DNA from: Hydnum rufescens UP504
Lineage: Eukaryota; Basidiomycota; Agaricomycetes; Cantharellales; Hydnaceae
NCBI GenBank assembly: GCA_014904985.1
Contig: MU128926.1
Location: forward strand, 22,644 to 86,643
DNA: 64,000 nucleotides
Direction: 5' to 3'
The notes beneath the pieces are model-generated. The model was not told the DNA's origin. It made no database searches and saw only the letters and a list, made by a program, of their open reading frames with translations. The translations under genes and the position numbers were made by a program. Positions 33,001 to 45,800 of this stretch are shown one piece after another. Position 1 is the stretch's first letter; the number at the start of each line of letters is the position of its first letter.

Positions 33001-35379
33001 ATGCTTCGCGCCCCAGCGGAAGAACAAGCAAGTGAATACCAACGCAGGCAAGATCTTCAGGATGCTTTGTTCGGGAAGAATGGTAGGTCAAAAGAAGCGC
33101 AATCGGCTCCGTCTACTCCTCCGGATCGTACCCAGCCCACCCCTCAACCTGAAAAATCGGACAGTCACGATAGCTCCCCCGTTTCTGGTGTTCAGTCACG
33201 TTCAGCCTCCCCGTCGCCGTCCCCTCCACGTGCTGGGATTGTGGCTGCTGTTAGTCCGAAACTGCAGGTAGACCAGCTCCATCAGGATGTCGAGCGTCAG
33301 GCGGCCGCTGCTACCGCCGCCTTGAAGTCCAGCTCCGATGCAGGAGCATCCGGAGACGGCTCTCTGCCACACCGAAAGACCAGCAAGCGAATCAATATGT
33401 CTAAAATATCTAGCCCTCTCCTCATCTCATCCACCACAAGTGTGGATGCCTTACCAATAAAATCGACTTCCATGCTCTCTCTACCATCCGGTTCCAATCC
33501 ATCGTCAGGCTCCAAATTCAGCCTGAAGAAACTTAGGGGAAGCCTGCGGCGCCAAAACCCAACAGGAGAGGAAGCGACCCTCACGACCGGTAACGCTAAG
33601 CCTGTGCCAGCAGCGAACCCCACCCGGCCCGTTCTTAAAACCAGCCCTTCGTCGTCCACAGCCGGCAAAGCTACGGCACCTGCGAGCGCCCACTCCATGG
33701 CCTCGTACAAGTTCCCTCCCGAAGTTGTTGCCCCTCCTGCCTCAGCGGGCCCCCGAGCAGGGTTAAAAGGTTTGATGGCGCGCATCCGCCGGTCGAAGAA
33801 AGGCTCGGACGCCATCCCGGAGCATGAACCGTACACGATGCCGGATGCCGTTCGATCTGACAAACTTAGCCCCTCACCCCCGGATTGGAGCGCAAATCGA
33901 CCCGCACCTATCCCCGGAAATGATATAGTCAAGCGCTCTCCCACGTTGCGGGCGCAATCAGCTTCAAATGATCCTAGACTCCTAACCCCTAAGACGTCTC
34001 TGCGGGAGGGAAAAACATCGCCGTCTCCTCCGCACGATGAAGGCGCGCTGAAGCAATTGTTCGATGCTGCCTCGAACTTGGGATTGGATCAAGAAGCGTT
34101 GAACGACTTCTTGTCTCGATCTGGATCCATCACATCCCAAGCAACAAGTAGAGCGCATGCAGCCAGCCCAACTCCTAATCTTGGCCTTTCCGCTTCCACT
34201 ATTGATGAATCATTGCACGAAAGCTCTCGTCTTCCCAATCAACAACCTTCCTCTGAAGCTCCCGTCCTGCCTATTCAACCCCAACTGCGGCAGCATTCCG
34301 CCGAGCCTGATCCAGGAACTACAGTAGTTCGGCGCACATTGTACATTCCATCAGACGGTAAAGATTCGAATCCGACGGATATTCAGGGATTAGTTGCCCG
34401 TAGATCCTCAATGAAGCCCCGACACGGCCGGTCCGCAAGTGCGACCTCAATTCAGTCTGGGAGGTCTGTTTTAGATCGTGCGCCTACCCCCCCTCCCTCT
34501 CGTGGTGCTCGACATCGTTCCATGGAGGCGTCTCCCCCTGTACCTCAACTCCCTACAGCTATTGGCTCAGGCGCTAACCTCACGCCACCCCGTCCACAGT
34601 CGAATCAACCCTCAGCGTCAGTTGGTGCCAGTCTCCTATATTCTCGCAGTGCTAACTTCGAAATCTTCAGATACGACTTCCACGGCAATGGTGGTGGGTC
34701 TTCTGCTCGATCACCACCGTCTAACAGTCTGAACTCGTCCCCCATACCGCCGTCGCCCTCCTTAACTTCGAAGCCACGTAATCTGACCGCATCCGGAAGT
34801 GGGCCTGCCCTCCAACTTGTAGAATACTCCAATGGACAGCTTGTCTGGTCGGTTGTAGATGGCTTACGGGCTAGTGCCGAAGACGACTGGGACATCGATG
34901 AGCTTGATGACAGTGTGTCATACTCCGAGCGAGACCCTCGGCGCGGAAGTGGCATGTCTGAGATGTCCCTGCGAGGAGGGACTCCTTCCCGAGGAAATGC
35001 TTCCGATGACGTTCAATTACTCTTCAAGGAACACAGGCGCATGGCCTCGAAAGATAGTGATTCCTCGTACGTTTCTCGTCGTAAAGTTCTCCCACCATCA
35101 AGATTGGTTCGCCCAGAGACCAAGGTAGATCTTGCGTAATCCTGAAGAATGACCTCTCGAAATTCACTTGGCCCTACGCGTCCTATTTTCTAGGTCTACT
35201 ATAGTTCAACAGCAGAGATCGAGAGTTTGATCGAAACTATCTCTCGAGGTCTCGATGCAGGCTCGTTCAATGTTCTCCCTCGGGCCCAGGCTGAGCCCAT
35301 TTCATCCCTTCCCCCCCTTCAAATCCCAAGGCACGGTGGCCCAGACACAACCCGCCGTGTGCCACCAAAGCGAATTTAG
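30097..35379 (+). CDS. Very large Ser/Pro-rich protein, unknown function
   Basis: Six exons (30097-30110, 30200-30331, 30412-31204, 31267-32676, 32731-35124, 35194-35379) join in phase to 1642 residues. The first coding exon is only 14 nt. I know no domain in it. Most of the chain is disordered Ser, Pro, Thr and Arg sequence with many RSXSP-type sites that look like kinase targets. The parts that look ordered are short: RRFTILRNSSGEPLSAAQVR near the N-terminus with the acidic helix after it, DKVGYWVDDSHV near residue 315, YEYS-like LVEYSNGQLVWSVVDGL near residue 1495, and the last exon VYYSSTAEIESLIETISRGL. These islands are what a homology search should use. A scaffold or cell-polarity role is possible but is guesswork. 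Confidence 0.75.
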
Positions 35380-35796
35380 TAACGCCGTCCATGAATTTTA
35401 TCTCATATGTCGCAAGAAGATTTATTCCGACAATCCTTGTTGTTGCACCTCACCCCTTCATTAGTCAACGCGTTTGTCCTCAATATCGCTCCTCCCATTC
35501 ATTTGCTTATCTCTGCTATCACGTTCAATTTCCAGTCTCTTTGTCATGTTCCTCCTCCGTCTCCTTTCATCGTTTGGGCATGTTCACAGATACCCCTGTT
35601 ACGTTACAGCCACTCTGACGCGTTAATTGCATTACATCGCACACATGCTGTGGATGCTATAGAAGAAAGAACTGTTCTCCATGAATGAGCGATCACATAC
35701 GTTGCAAGAATTCACCCTGTCTCCCCTCAACAAAGATTATATATATCTGTCCATCGCCTTATACTGATGCTAAGAATTGCGAACATGAGAAGTGCA
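35380..35796. other. Intergenic, 3' of the large Ser/Pro-rich gene
   Basis: Expected 3' UTR. No other feature seen. Confidence 0.4.
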
Positions 35797-36807
35797 TCAT
35801 CCTGGGACCAGTGATATTGCATATAAGCTGGGGGAAGCAGAGCGTAAGTAGCAATGAGATTCGGTGAGGAAGAGACGAACGATATAAGTCCGGTTTTTCA
35901 AATGGTCCTCCAACATATTGAGCGTGAATACATCCTGTTGGAATATCATATAACTGCATGTGGAGATACGTAAAGGTAGAGCGGTGGACCCCAAGTATCG
36001 CCAACGCACAGTGAACACTAGGGGTTGATTTGGATCGCGGCACCATTCGAAACAGCGACCGTCCCCTTCGACATAGAACTGAGAACAACTAGGGAAGGTG
36101 ACAAACAGCGACGCAGGGATTGAGGGAAAGGTCGTCAGGATCGACGCCCTGCGGTATTTTCTTCGCAAGGAGGGATGCTCTCACTCTGAAGTGGTTCCGG
36201 GACGAAGGAAATACGCCATAGGAATCTGGGCATCGTCGTATGTGCACAGACCCAGTTGCATCAATGTCGCCCACCAGAATCTGAGGGCGAGGTAGGAGAG
36301 ATCGAATGAGTACGAAGAAGAGTTAGTGCACGGTTGTCCCTCAAGAGACTTAGATGGACTGACTCGGCGCCTGGTCCACCATGGTGTGGATATATGAATG
36401 TTTTCGTTTGGACGGCGTATCCGGCTGGTGTGTATATCGTGAATTTCATGGGTCGTTGCATTCCAACCCCGTTGGGGTCTAGGATGGTCTCCTGACCCCA
36501 GATGACGGTTTCGCGAGGGTCATCCGCTGAGTCCCATAAGAAGCAGTTTCGATGTCAATGGGCGCTTACTAGGTAATAACGACAAAAAAGAGATCATACT
36601 TGTCCAGAAGAGCATATTCCCCTGGAGAGGCATGACTGACCCGTAATTCAGGCCAGCATTTAGAGTGCTGGAATCTGTGAGTTCCGCAGCTGCAGTGCCT
36701 TGTTCATCATACTGTGCTGATTCCTGAGGATCATTGGCAGTGACGCCAGTATGCGACGTCTGAGGCTCAGCCCATGTATCACCCATTCCGCTCTGGGAAT
36801 ACGACAT
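35797..36807 (-). CDS. Uncharacterised gene, model incomplete
   Basis: A plausible first exon starts at 36807 (MSYSQSGMGDTWAEPQ) and ends at 36600. It joins in phase over a 73 nt intron to an exon starting at 36526 with TDDPRETVIWGQETILDPNG and PMKFTIYTPAGYAVQTK. Farther on, segments such as FYVEGDGRCFEWCRDPNQPL (about 36080-36020) look coding, but I could not connect them without ambiguity. No family is recognised. Treat the downstream limit as a guess. Confidence 0.35.
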
Positions 36808-37583
36808 CTAGCAGACTCCGATCGACACAGGGGGAAAAAAGGGGGAGACAGTGACAAATTCCTGAGTTGGGGGATGATGGGGTCAAGATCACAGTAGAAT
36901 CAGACTCGTCAAGTCAATATCGCGATGCCACAAGTCACTGCGAGAGGGAGAGAACCCCTCGAGTTAGAACTGAGATCGGTAGTGATGGGGCAGCCAGAAA
37001 TATTGTTAAGCACACGATCCACATATGTTATACATTACAGATGGTAATTATGCAAGGCCCGGTTATAATTGTGTGAATGAGGACCACAAACAGGGCCCAG
37101 ACTCCAGAGCAAGAGAAGAGTACTTTGGGAGGGGAAGGTCAAGGGGGAGTTAGCCCTAGATATGGCTCTTTATAGACGTGGGTAGCGATGAGTTATAACT
37201 CAGGAACGAACAGTAGCTACAGTATTGAGAAATGTTCCTGCGAGAACCGAATTATCTTTACGAGCGCGTGTACTTGCATGCAAGATATTTTGGTCATTGG
37301 CACTAGAGAGGGGTCGCGACACGCCACTAATCTCTCTCTGTGCCCGTTACTTACCCACCTTCCACAAACGCCTCTTCGCTAGTTTACGAGTTATATGCAC
37401 CGCACTTCCTCCGTCACTCACCCCACCAAACGCAAGAACCACTGTCTCTGTTGATGGCAGCCGTCAGGAACGGTGCCTCGCAAAATACAAGGTGTGAGAG
37501 CACACCTTCAGCCTCGCGTGCAATGCCTTGCTTGCGTACACTAATCGCAGCCTTTGCAAACCTGAACCGCTCTTGATCAGAAC
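36808..37583. other. Intergenic, no gene seen
   Basis: Lies between the uncharacterised gene and the stop of the BTB gene, both on the minus strand. Short frames only. Confidence 0.4.
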
Positions 37584-38758
37584 CTAGGCGAAGGAGGAAA
37601 GGGGGGTCAGCCCTATTGATTGGATGACAGTAGTGGAGAACACGGCCTGTAACGCACCGATGGGGAAATCAGGGGATTCTACGGCAGCCTTGAAGTAGTC
37701 GAAGGGAAGACGTGCGTAGACGGAGATGAGGACGTCTGAGGGGGGGCTTCCCGCGATGGAAAGATGTTCAGGCAGAGTGACGACAAGGAATGCAAATACA
37801 TCCTCGCGGAGCCGTGCTGCGTATGGGCCGAAGATGGCCGTGGGGGAAGTGGGAGGAATAGCTCCCATTCGATTTTGATGATGGCTGATTAGGGCATTTT
37901 CAAGGAGAGGTGAAGGAGAAGGAGAAGATGACAGGCTCGGCGAGGACGGCGTCGAGGCAAAAGGAATAGTGCCAAGGAAATCGAGCCAGTCGTAGATTGA
38001 TTCTACAGAGATCGTGGCTTTACAGATGTCATACGCATGCACGCATAGATCCTCCATCCCGCCAAGGAGACACCCAGTGGCTAGCACAGAGCGTGCATTT
38101 GAAGGGGAAACTAAGTTGATAGAAGTACTCGCATAAAGATACCCAAGAGCTATGGCAAACGCCTGAAAAAGTGACAAATTTCATAATGCCTAGATGGCAC
38201 GCTACTGAGGAAAAGTAGCTCACCTCTTCGGTGATGTACGGGAGTTGTTCCAAGGGTATGTAAATTTGCTTGTTATGTGAATTGCGAATGAGATGCTCCA
38301 GATACGGGGACTGTGACAAAATTAGGCAATGCAGTCGATACGACCGGTTAAGTACAATCTGTGAACGATGCTTGAAGTGAGTTTCAGATCGCAGCGACCG
38401 TGATTTGGTAGGTCTCACAAGCTGCATATCGGCATGGTTCTGGTGTGTTCGATGGAGTCCGTGAGAAAGAGATGAACCCAGTCAGAGGTGGTGAGAAGAC
38501 TTACGCCTTGCTGGAAACCAGACTGATAGATATGGGAAACTACAGAAGCGTCATGGTCCTGCTGGAGATTCCTGTTGGCGCCGGGAGCACAATTAGCTAG
38601 CGAAACGCGTCAAGACTGCCGGCGTAGAGGGGGCTCAACTGGAAGGAACAAGAGCCGTTTTCGAGAGGAGAATTCTCCGACCCGGCAGCAACGTGAGTTC
38701 TGCTTGGTCCAGCATCATTGTGGCCATTAACGACAGACCCGTTCATGTTCGATGCCAT
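37584..38758 (-). CDS. BTB/POZ-domain protein
   Basis: Exons downwards: 38758-38640, 38571-38505, 38439-38419 (21 nt), 38358-38224 and 38162-37584, giving 306 residues. The BTB fold runs from about residue 45 to 160: VVSHIYQSGFQQGNHADMQL, IVLNRSYRLHCLILSQSPYL, IYIPLEQLPYITEEAF, IALGYLYAS, ARSVLATGCLLGGMEDLC and AYDICKATISVESIYDWLDF. The 21 nt exon supplies exactly NHADMQL, a conserved BTB piece, which validates it. The rest is a Ser/Pro loop and a helical C-terminal region. BTB proteins often bring substrates to Cullin-3, but nothing here shows that. An upstream in-frame Met at 38818 is possible. Divergent from the next gene by about 110 bp. Confidence 0.82.
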
Positions 38759-38869
38759 TCTCGTCGTTGTCGTAGACAAAGTTTCGCGGGTTCGTGGAGA
38801 AGTTGAGTTCGAATTCAACTCCGCGACTCAACGCCCACAACAACAACGCGCCTACAGGGAAAAAAACTA

Positions 38870-39662
38870 ATGATGGACGTCCCAATGCAATCCCCGCCCG
38901 GGACTCTTCCTCCCAGATTCCACGAGTTCTCTGGAGCGTCTCTTGGGAAACGACCCCGCTCACCGTCGAGTCCTTCAGCACTCGACAGGCCACAGGTAAA
39001 GCAACATCCAATATTGTGGTCGTCGTCCATTGGTGAATTGGCTCCGCAGAAACGAATATTCTCCCTTGCCGAGGAGAGAACTCCTTTCACAGAAGCTCCG
39101 GATGATCTTGGCGTGCAAAGACTGCGTTTAGAGAACAGTTCGAATACGAGTAGTCGCAGCCACAGCCCAAGCTCCTTCTATGGCGACACCGGCCAGACGA
39201 GCCATGGGACCAGTGCCAGTGGCCAAGTGTCTCCGCTGGTGCATGATAGTGACGATGGCGAAACGGTAAGACTGAGTGCATTCGGGTCTGCTCCTCACTT
39301 GACATGTCGCGTAGATGCTCCTGGACGACACTTCCTCTTCTGGTTCTGTTGATCCATACCCATCCTCGCGTTCCCATAGTTCATATAGTATCACACTCTA
39401 TAATGGTCCAACACCTCCCACACCCCGACCTTTCTTTCGCCACCATTCCTCTCCCCAAACGACTGCCATCACCACCTCGACTTATTCTGCCCGAAGTCTC
39501 ACACCCCTCAGCACGGTTCACAGTGTACACATAAACGTTACGCCGGCTACACCGGCTACACCAGACACCCCTACAAAACGACATCGTATGATGATGGGCC
39601 CTCGAACAGGTTGTGAAAAGTGTCGCCTGAAGGTCCCTGGTCATTGGATGCATGTCGACTAG
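38870..39662 (+). CDS. Unknown small Ser-rich protein with C-terminal CxxC
   Basis: Two exons (38870-39265 and 39315-39662) give 247 residues. The chain is Ser/Pro/Thr-rich with LGKRPRSPSSPSALDRP and QKRIFSLAEERTPF near the N-terminus. The end, KRHRMMMGPRTGCEKCRLKV followed by PGHWMHVD, holds a single CxxC and looks like the conserved part. Family unknown. Proximity to a possible basic nuclear signal hints at a nuclear role, but this is inference. Confidence 0.6.
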
Positions 39663-41346
39663 CTTTCATGCTCTAGGTCGCAGTCCGATCGGTACAGTTC
39701 GTGTTTTTATTCTTCCCGTTTTGTGCTATCCGGCAGCCTTACGGTCACAGATGTACATTACGATACATACCATGAGAGGAATAATCGAGGATTCTGGGCA
39801 ACAAACTCCAACCTTGGAGGTTCGTCGAGAATTGACCCCACCAAGGCCTGCTGGTAACTGGAAATTCATGTCAGACCCTCACTATCATCCACAAGCGACG
39901 CCTTATCTTCAATTGGAACATCCATGAATTGTACTAATCCCCATGGCCAGTGAAAACCTACCATGTAGTATCTCCAAACGGCCATTCTTTCGACGATAAC
40001 GTCTGGGCCACTAAGCAACCTGATCCCAATGCCGAGCACGCCACAAAAGCAACACGAAGCTCCATCGACGTAGGAATAATTACGATGGGGAATAATCACC
40101 AGGTCAAGACGATCCAAGATAGAATATGAAAGTCTTGAGTCGACCGTTCCAAACGTCCGTCATACAACCTGTGAAGGACGCAATGGACGGCAACGGGCCA
40201 CATCATCATCCATTTGGATTAGAGGCCAGGAAGCTACACTGTGGGCTCCCCAAGGACTCGTCGTCGACGTCAACACCGTAATCGATCTGGTACTGTTGAA
40301 GGAAACATCCTTGATAAAGAATTGCATTGAGGTTATGACTTGAACGATGAGAATGTCATGACCTCCAGCACATCAAAGACGTCGACCTTCTTGCACCCAA
40401 GCACGGAAATGCAGCTCTTCATGCTGCAGATGATTAGGATCGTGCAGCCGAAAAGGGGGGGGAGTTACGCATTTCCACGTCGCAAATGTTCTGGGTTCCT
40501 TAACGTATTAACATGGAAATGATTGGTGAAGAACCGATCAAGGAGTCGCGATCCGTAGTTCCAGATTTAAACCTCAGCTGCACAAGAATGCCACTAAGAC
40601 TGAATCTAAATCAGTCACAATTCCCATATTGGTATTGGTAGTTCATTCCTTCCATGAGCTACAAGACCGAGACCGGAAAAGAACATCTGTGCACTGGGAA
40701 GAGGATACGGCCTTCAGCCAAGGAGACGGGGGCATGGACCTATCCTATCATTATTAGTTGATTCGCAGTGTCAAAGCTCGTGGCCTCGGCGATCTTGGTC
40801 TCAGTGGTGCAATCCAGATGGTGTGAAGCAAAATAATCCGGGGAGCTATAAACGAGCGCAATAGTCAATAAGAGAAGCAATTTTGGTCGAGACCCAGTAG
40901 GCTTAATAGGGATTGAACTAGGCCGGGTTAAGGATCGCCCGCCAGGTCGGGTTTCGGGTCGTGGCCTAGGACTGGCTTGTCTGGCCTGAAGCAAACTTGG
41001 TAAGGTCCTTGAATCCTTGTATTCCTATTACCAGAAGGCGGGATGAAGATTGAAATATTCAGCTCCGTGCTTCTAGTCCTCATCACTGACGCAAAGCCAC
41101 GGCCCCTGATATAACTTCTCCAACGGAGAAGAGCAGGATGGTCATGCGATGGACAAACATCATGAAGAGGCCGAAGAAAGACGAAGTGTCAGGTCCGAGA
41201 CAACTGTTTCAATCGCTTCCTTTGGTCGACCGGGAACTTCTCCTATAGTCATTTTTCACGGTAGGCGCCCCCCCCCGGCTTTGTCATTTGGGTCTCTTGT
41301 ATTGATTTGGATGACCAGCATATTATTACCGACAACATGTACACGC
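39663..41346. other. Intergenic, 1.7 kb, no supported gene
   Basis: Short frames without recognisable domains. Near 40925-40985 there is a low-complexity run of GGTCGGGT-like and GGCCTGG-like words. Confidence 0.4.
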
Positions 41347-42635
41347 TCAGAAAAGCAAGTGGAATGGATACCCTATTCGCAACGGAGGCGTCAGGTCTAG
41401 CATGAGCTTCTGCATAGAGGATAGTTACCGGCGTGTTTAAGCCTGAAAAGCGATATAAGGACGCTGTACAAGATCACAGTGACCGCTGTCCAAATATATA
41501 TCGCTATACGTTGTTGTTGTGGCTTTAAAATGCGCGGGACGAGAATGATCAGAGCAATCTGTGAGAGTCCCAAGGTGCCATCTAAATAAGAACAAGCAAT
41601 TAAAAATAGTAAGGCGTCGAGAACCATCGAAGGTGAGGCCGGGCTCTGAAAACGACTCACACAACGTGGAGACGACCCATGTCTCAGCTCCGAACTGGTT
41701 CGAATATCCAGCTGCAATCCACTGGGGGCCCTCGTGAGTATTTTGTGCAAACGGAACGTTTCGGATCCGAGTGAACATGAATCCAGACGTAAAAACAAGG
41801 GACGCAGCGATGGTGAAAAGAGCCCATGTCCAACGCGACAGGATATAAGATGAAAAGAACATCCAAAAGAATCGAGCAACGATGGCTAGGAAGATGAGCG
41901 TGCCCAGGACTGTGCTTATTAGACCATAGTTAAGTGGAGCTTTATACGGAATTGGGATGGGCGTGGAATGTGACAACGCTTCGGCAAGGCTGCTGGCATC
42001 GAATAGGCTAAAGAAAAACAGATAGTCAGACCGACATTCCTGAGATTTTCATTTTCAATCGCACTTTTGGTTGAAGTCGTACGACCACGTATCTGTCTTT
42101 TTGGGTTTGAAATGTCCTTTCAACGCTGGATAAAAGGTCACGGCTGGAGCAGAGGTCAAACCGAGCTATATCGCGGTCAGGGCCAATGACATCGAATACC
42201 ACTCATGTGTTATGTTTGACGCACTGAACGGAAGACAGTTTGGCCATCTGCAAAATCCAAAGACGCAAAGAAGTGCGAGTCACGCTGAGGTTGAGATACT
42301 TTGCTCCAAGCCTTGGCGACTGCGCGATAGTTGGGATCGAAAGTGCTAGACGGATGAGCAACGTGAGCAGCCCCACGCATGGAAGATCAACCAAGTCCCA
42401 CATACTGGCATGGAGCGCATTTAAATTCGTTCCCAAGAGCCGTAAAGACGACGGCCACAGACCAATCACGATTAGATGCAGTGATAGCCTCAAATTCAGC
42501 AGAATTCAGCTTGATGACGCCGTTACCAGCCTGAGCCAGTTGGGCATATTTAGCGCGAGTTGCATCGTCCCCAAATACAGAGGGAAGAAACGAGAGTGAA
42601 ACTGCAAACGTTAACAGTCGCAAAGACAGTATCAT
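41347..42635 (-). CDS. OST3: OST3/OST6, oligosaccharyltransferase thioredoxin subunit
   Basis: ER membrane subunit of oligosaccharyltransferase whose lumenal thioredoxin fold holds substrate cysteines during N-glycosylation. Exons downwards: 42635-42406, 42345-42225, 42165-42065, 42007-41661, 41581-41429 and 41372-41347, giving 325 residues. Features in order: signal peptide MILSLRLLTFAVSLSFLPSV, thioredoxin part with the redox motif CAPC (KCAPCHTFDPNYRAV), SAPAVTFYPA, then four membrane spans (YGLISTVLGTLIFLAIVARF, WTWALFTIAASLVFTSGFM, LYGTLGLSQIALIILVP and IYIWTAVTVILYSVLISLF). The last exon of 26 nt makes the conserved end HAGYPFHLLF. Family length is typical. Confidence 0.95.
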
Positions 42636-42838
42636 CCTTCTAGCCAAGAATCCAGCGGTTACAAGTGGAGCGGCTAAGTCCGGGAGCGATTGAGATGGGG
42701 CAAACTCTGCTCAAACGATCACCACAGCCAAGCAGACATCGTATAGAAAGAGAATGAATGCAGGTCCAAGTGCCATATTCTACGAGACGGTTGAACAATA
42801 TTAAATACATAATCCCAAAAAGTGATGCAAAAATTGCT

Positions 42839-45800
42839 TCAAGTTGGAGGTGGCGGAGTATTAAAGACGTCGACATACTTCGCCCTGGCATTTTTTCGTT
42901 GGCCCGGTCGCCCAGTAGTCGAGGGTGGACGTGAGCCACCTTCCCCAACCGGGACTTCTGGAATGAATGAAGCCGACAGTCCCGATGGGGTACGAAGGGA
43001 TGCGGGGGGCGTTGGCGACGATGCTGGGGGGCCGCCAAAAGCAGATTGTGAACGAGGTGGAGGGGTTCCGCCACTCGGAGGCGGAGGACGACTAGTGCTT
43101 TCTTTTACACCCCCAGCCATTGTACTAGGTGATGCAGTTTGCGCCCGAGAGGGTGGGGGCGGTGAAGGTTGTGGTGGTGCGCTCGGGTTGGCTTCCTACA
43201 AATATGGCGTTTATCAGGGACAATGGACACAAACGATATATAGGTACATAGGTCGCAGACCTTGCCGTTGACCCAACGCTTGAGCTCCTTATCATAATAG
43301 AAAGAATTCTTGGTTTCGCCAAGCTTGGCTCGAATGGGTCCGGACGACGTGCCCTCATCCTTTTTACCCCACCAGCCAGAGAGCCACCCCTTTGCTGCCG
43401 GTTTAGTAGCTAATTCAACAACATTCAACGTTAGTGAAATCAGGTTATCCGACAGTGGCGGAAGCGTACCGGCTGCGGGAGCTGGCTCGGAGGCCTTCTC
43501 CTTGGCCTCGCTGTTGTCTGCCGTAGCCTCGGTCTCCGGCGAAGATTTTGGAACGTCCTTCTTAGGCTTCGAGTTCCCAAAGCCAAGATCCTCCTCCTCT
43601 TCGTCATCGATAGGATCCGGGGGACGGCTGGAAACGTAAGATGACGTGGGCTGTGGAGATGGCACAAACGAATGTGTGTCCATGAGGGAGACAAATTGAC
43701 CCGTATCATCGGATCCACTGGCGGGCAAGAACGTGGAAGCCCTCGGGGTCGCCCCAATAGACTCTTCTTCCCCATCCACCTGAGATCCATCCCACCATCC
43801 GCCACTACCAATGGCATGGCCATTTTGGGCTACCTTGCTTGGTCTAGGACCAGAAAGAGCGTCAGGATTGTTGGAGGAACGAGTCATACCAGCTTGGAAT
43901 GTAGTCGTCATTGGATCAGCTGACCACGTTCTAGTCACTGGTGATGCTCGAGTTGAGCGAACATAATCCATGGCAGATGCTGCGCGGTCCATATGCACGC
44001 TTGACGCTGTTGCAGGTCGGGGGATTGCAGAGCCAGCGCGTCGGAGGGGTGGCGGACCATTGGAAGTCGCATTCGGAACGGCGAACCCATTGAAAGAACT
44101 GGTCGTTGGAGACGGCGCTTGGGAAGTTGTGACAGACGAAATCTCGCTGTAGTGTGAGAACGGACCGGCCGCGGCGCTTGTCAGTTCCCCTGCGAGTGTC
44201 TCATCTTCAGGGACAGTGGAGGGCTCATCTCCCTCGATAAACTTGGAAAGTTTGTTCAGAGACCAAGTTCCCAAAGAATCGATGCTAGGCTTATTGATAG
44301 TGCGAGAGATCCAATTAGCATTGGTGTCTATGGTTCCAGCAAGTCGATCCGAGAGTTCCTTATGCTGCACTAAGAATGGGGCGGTAAAGTAAAGAGAGCC
44401 ACGAGGATATCCTTTTAGAATCGATGAGATGGCTTCACAATAGCTAGATTAAAACACATCATAAAGATAATGAAAAGGACGGTAATAGATATTGGCAACA
44501 TACCGGGCCGCTTCTTTTACATAGCCAAGTTCGGCAAGTTGAAAAGCCCTGACAAGTTTGTAGGCTTGCAGATGGGGTAGCCCACTGAATGCCTCTTTAG
44601 ATGAGGGTGCAGAAAGTGATAGGGAGAACTCCATAACCTCAGTGAGGCGAATGGCCTCAAAGTTAATAAGGGCATTCCGTCCAGCACCAGGATTTTCGGA
44701 CCCTACTAACATCACACGCGCGGAGGGTGCGCCGACCCCATTAACGGGAGATGTCAGTGGAGACAGCAGATAACTACATGAAAGTCAGTCAGCGAGCCCT
44801 TCGTTAGAGCTTCCAAAAATGTATAACACACCAGACATGAGCCGCCTCCACCCAATTGTTAGATAAGAGACAATCACCCAATGCAGTCAACGAGGACGAA
44901 TACTCCCCTGCTGCCGGGTTGGAGACAATCGTAGCCACCGTCTCTGACCATTTAGCGAGTATGTCAGGCGATATATTTGTAGGCGCACTGAGTTTGGGAA
45001 GGCTAGGTGATAGGGGAGTGGGTTGCACGGTCTGAGACGTGGGAAGCAGTGACTCTCCACCTTTCGGGAAGGTCTTCGGAGGCAAAAATTCTTGAACTAT
45101 GAGAGAATGTCAGATTAGACTTTCATAGGAACAAGTATCAAAATAATGCATACTGGAGGTGGCACCTTGCCCAGAGAAAAGGCTGTACGCTACACGAAGA
45201 CTCTCCCGCCCGTTCGACACACTTTGGGAATTCGTGCCATCTGATCGCAAAGATGCTGCTGTACTCTGCACACCAAGTTCGGAGCGAATAAACTCATTTG
45301 TGGCGTCCTTCCATGCGTCTTTATCAAGACTGCTTGCAATGAGCATTGCGTGAGCCCACATCTTCTGTTCTAGAGCATAATGGCATGCTTGGCGGCGTTC
45401 CCCAGCAATGAGAAGGGATTGAAGCTGGTCCAGGGCCGATGAACGTAGGTGATACGTTGCAATAGGCGTCTCCTTGTCGAACGTGGCCGACTTGAACTGA
45501 TCGGTCGATGACGGCGGGTCGAGGGCAGGGGCAGTGAATCCAAAAGGTACTGGAAGCGATGTCACAGATTGGGGGCGCGAGAAAGAAAGGCGATCGATAT
45601 GCAACAACGCCGAGCGAACCTGGAGCTCTATTGTGGGACTGCAACAAAGAACACACGGCTGAAATTGAGGACTCTTACATGAAGCCAGCCGAAGAGACAC
45701 ACCTTCCACAAATCTTTCCATCGTTCTCGACCATAACGGAAAGAAGCTTGAGTAGTATTGCACGGCCTTCAGCTGACCGCTTATCAATCACAGAGTCCCT

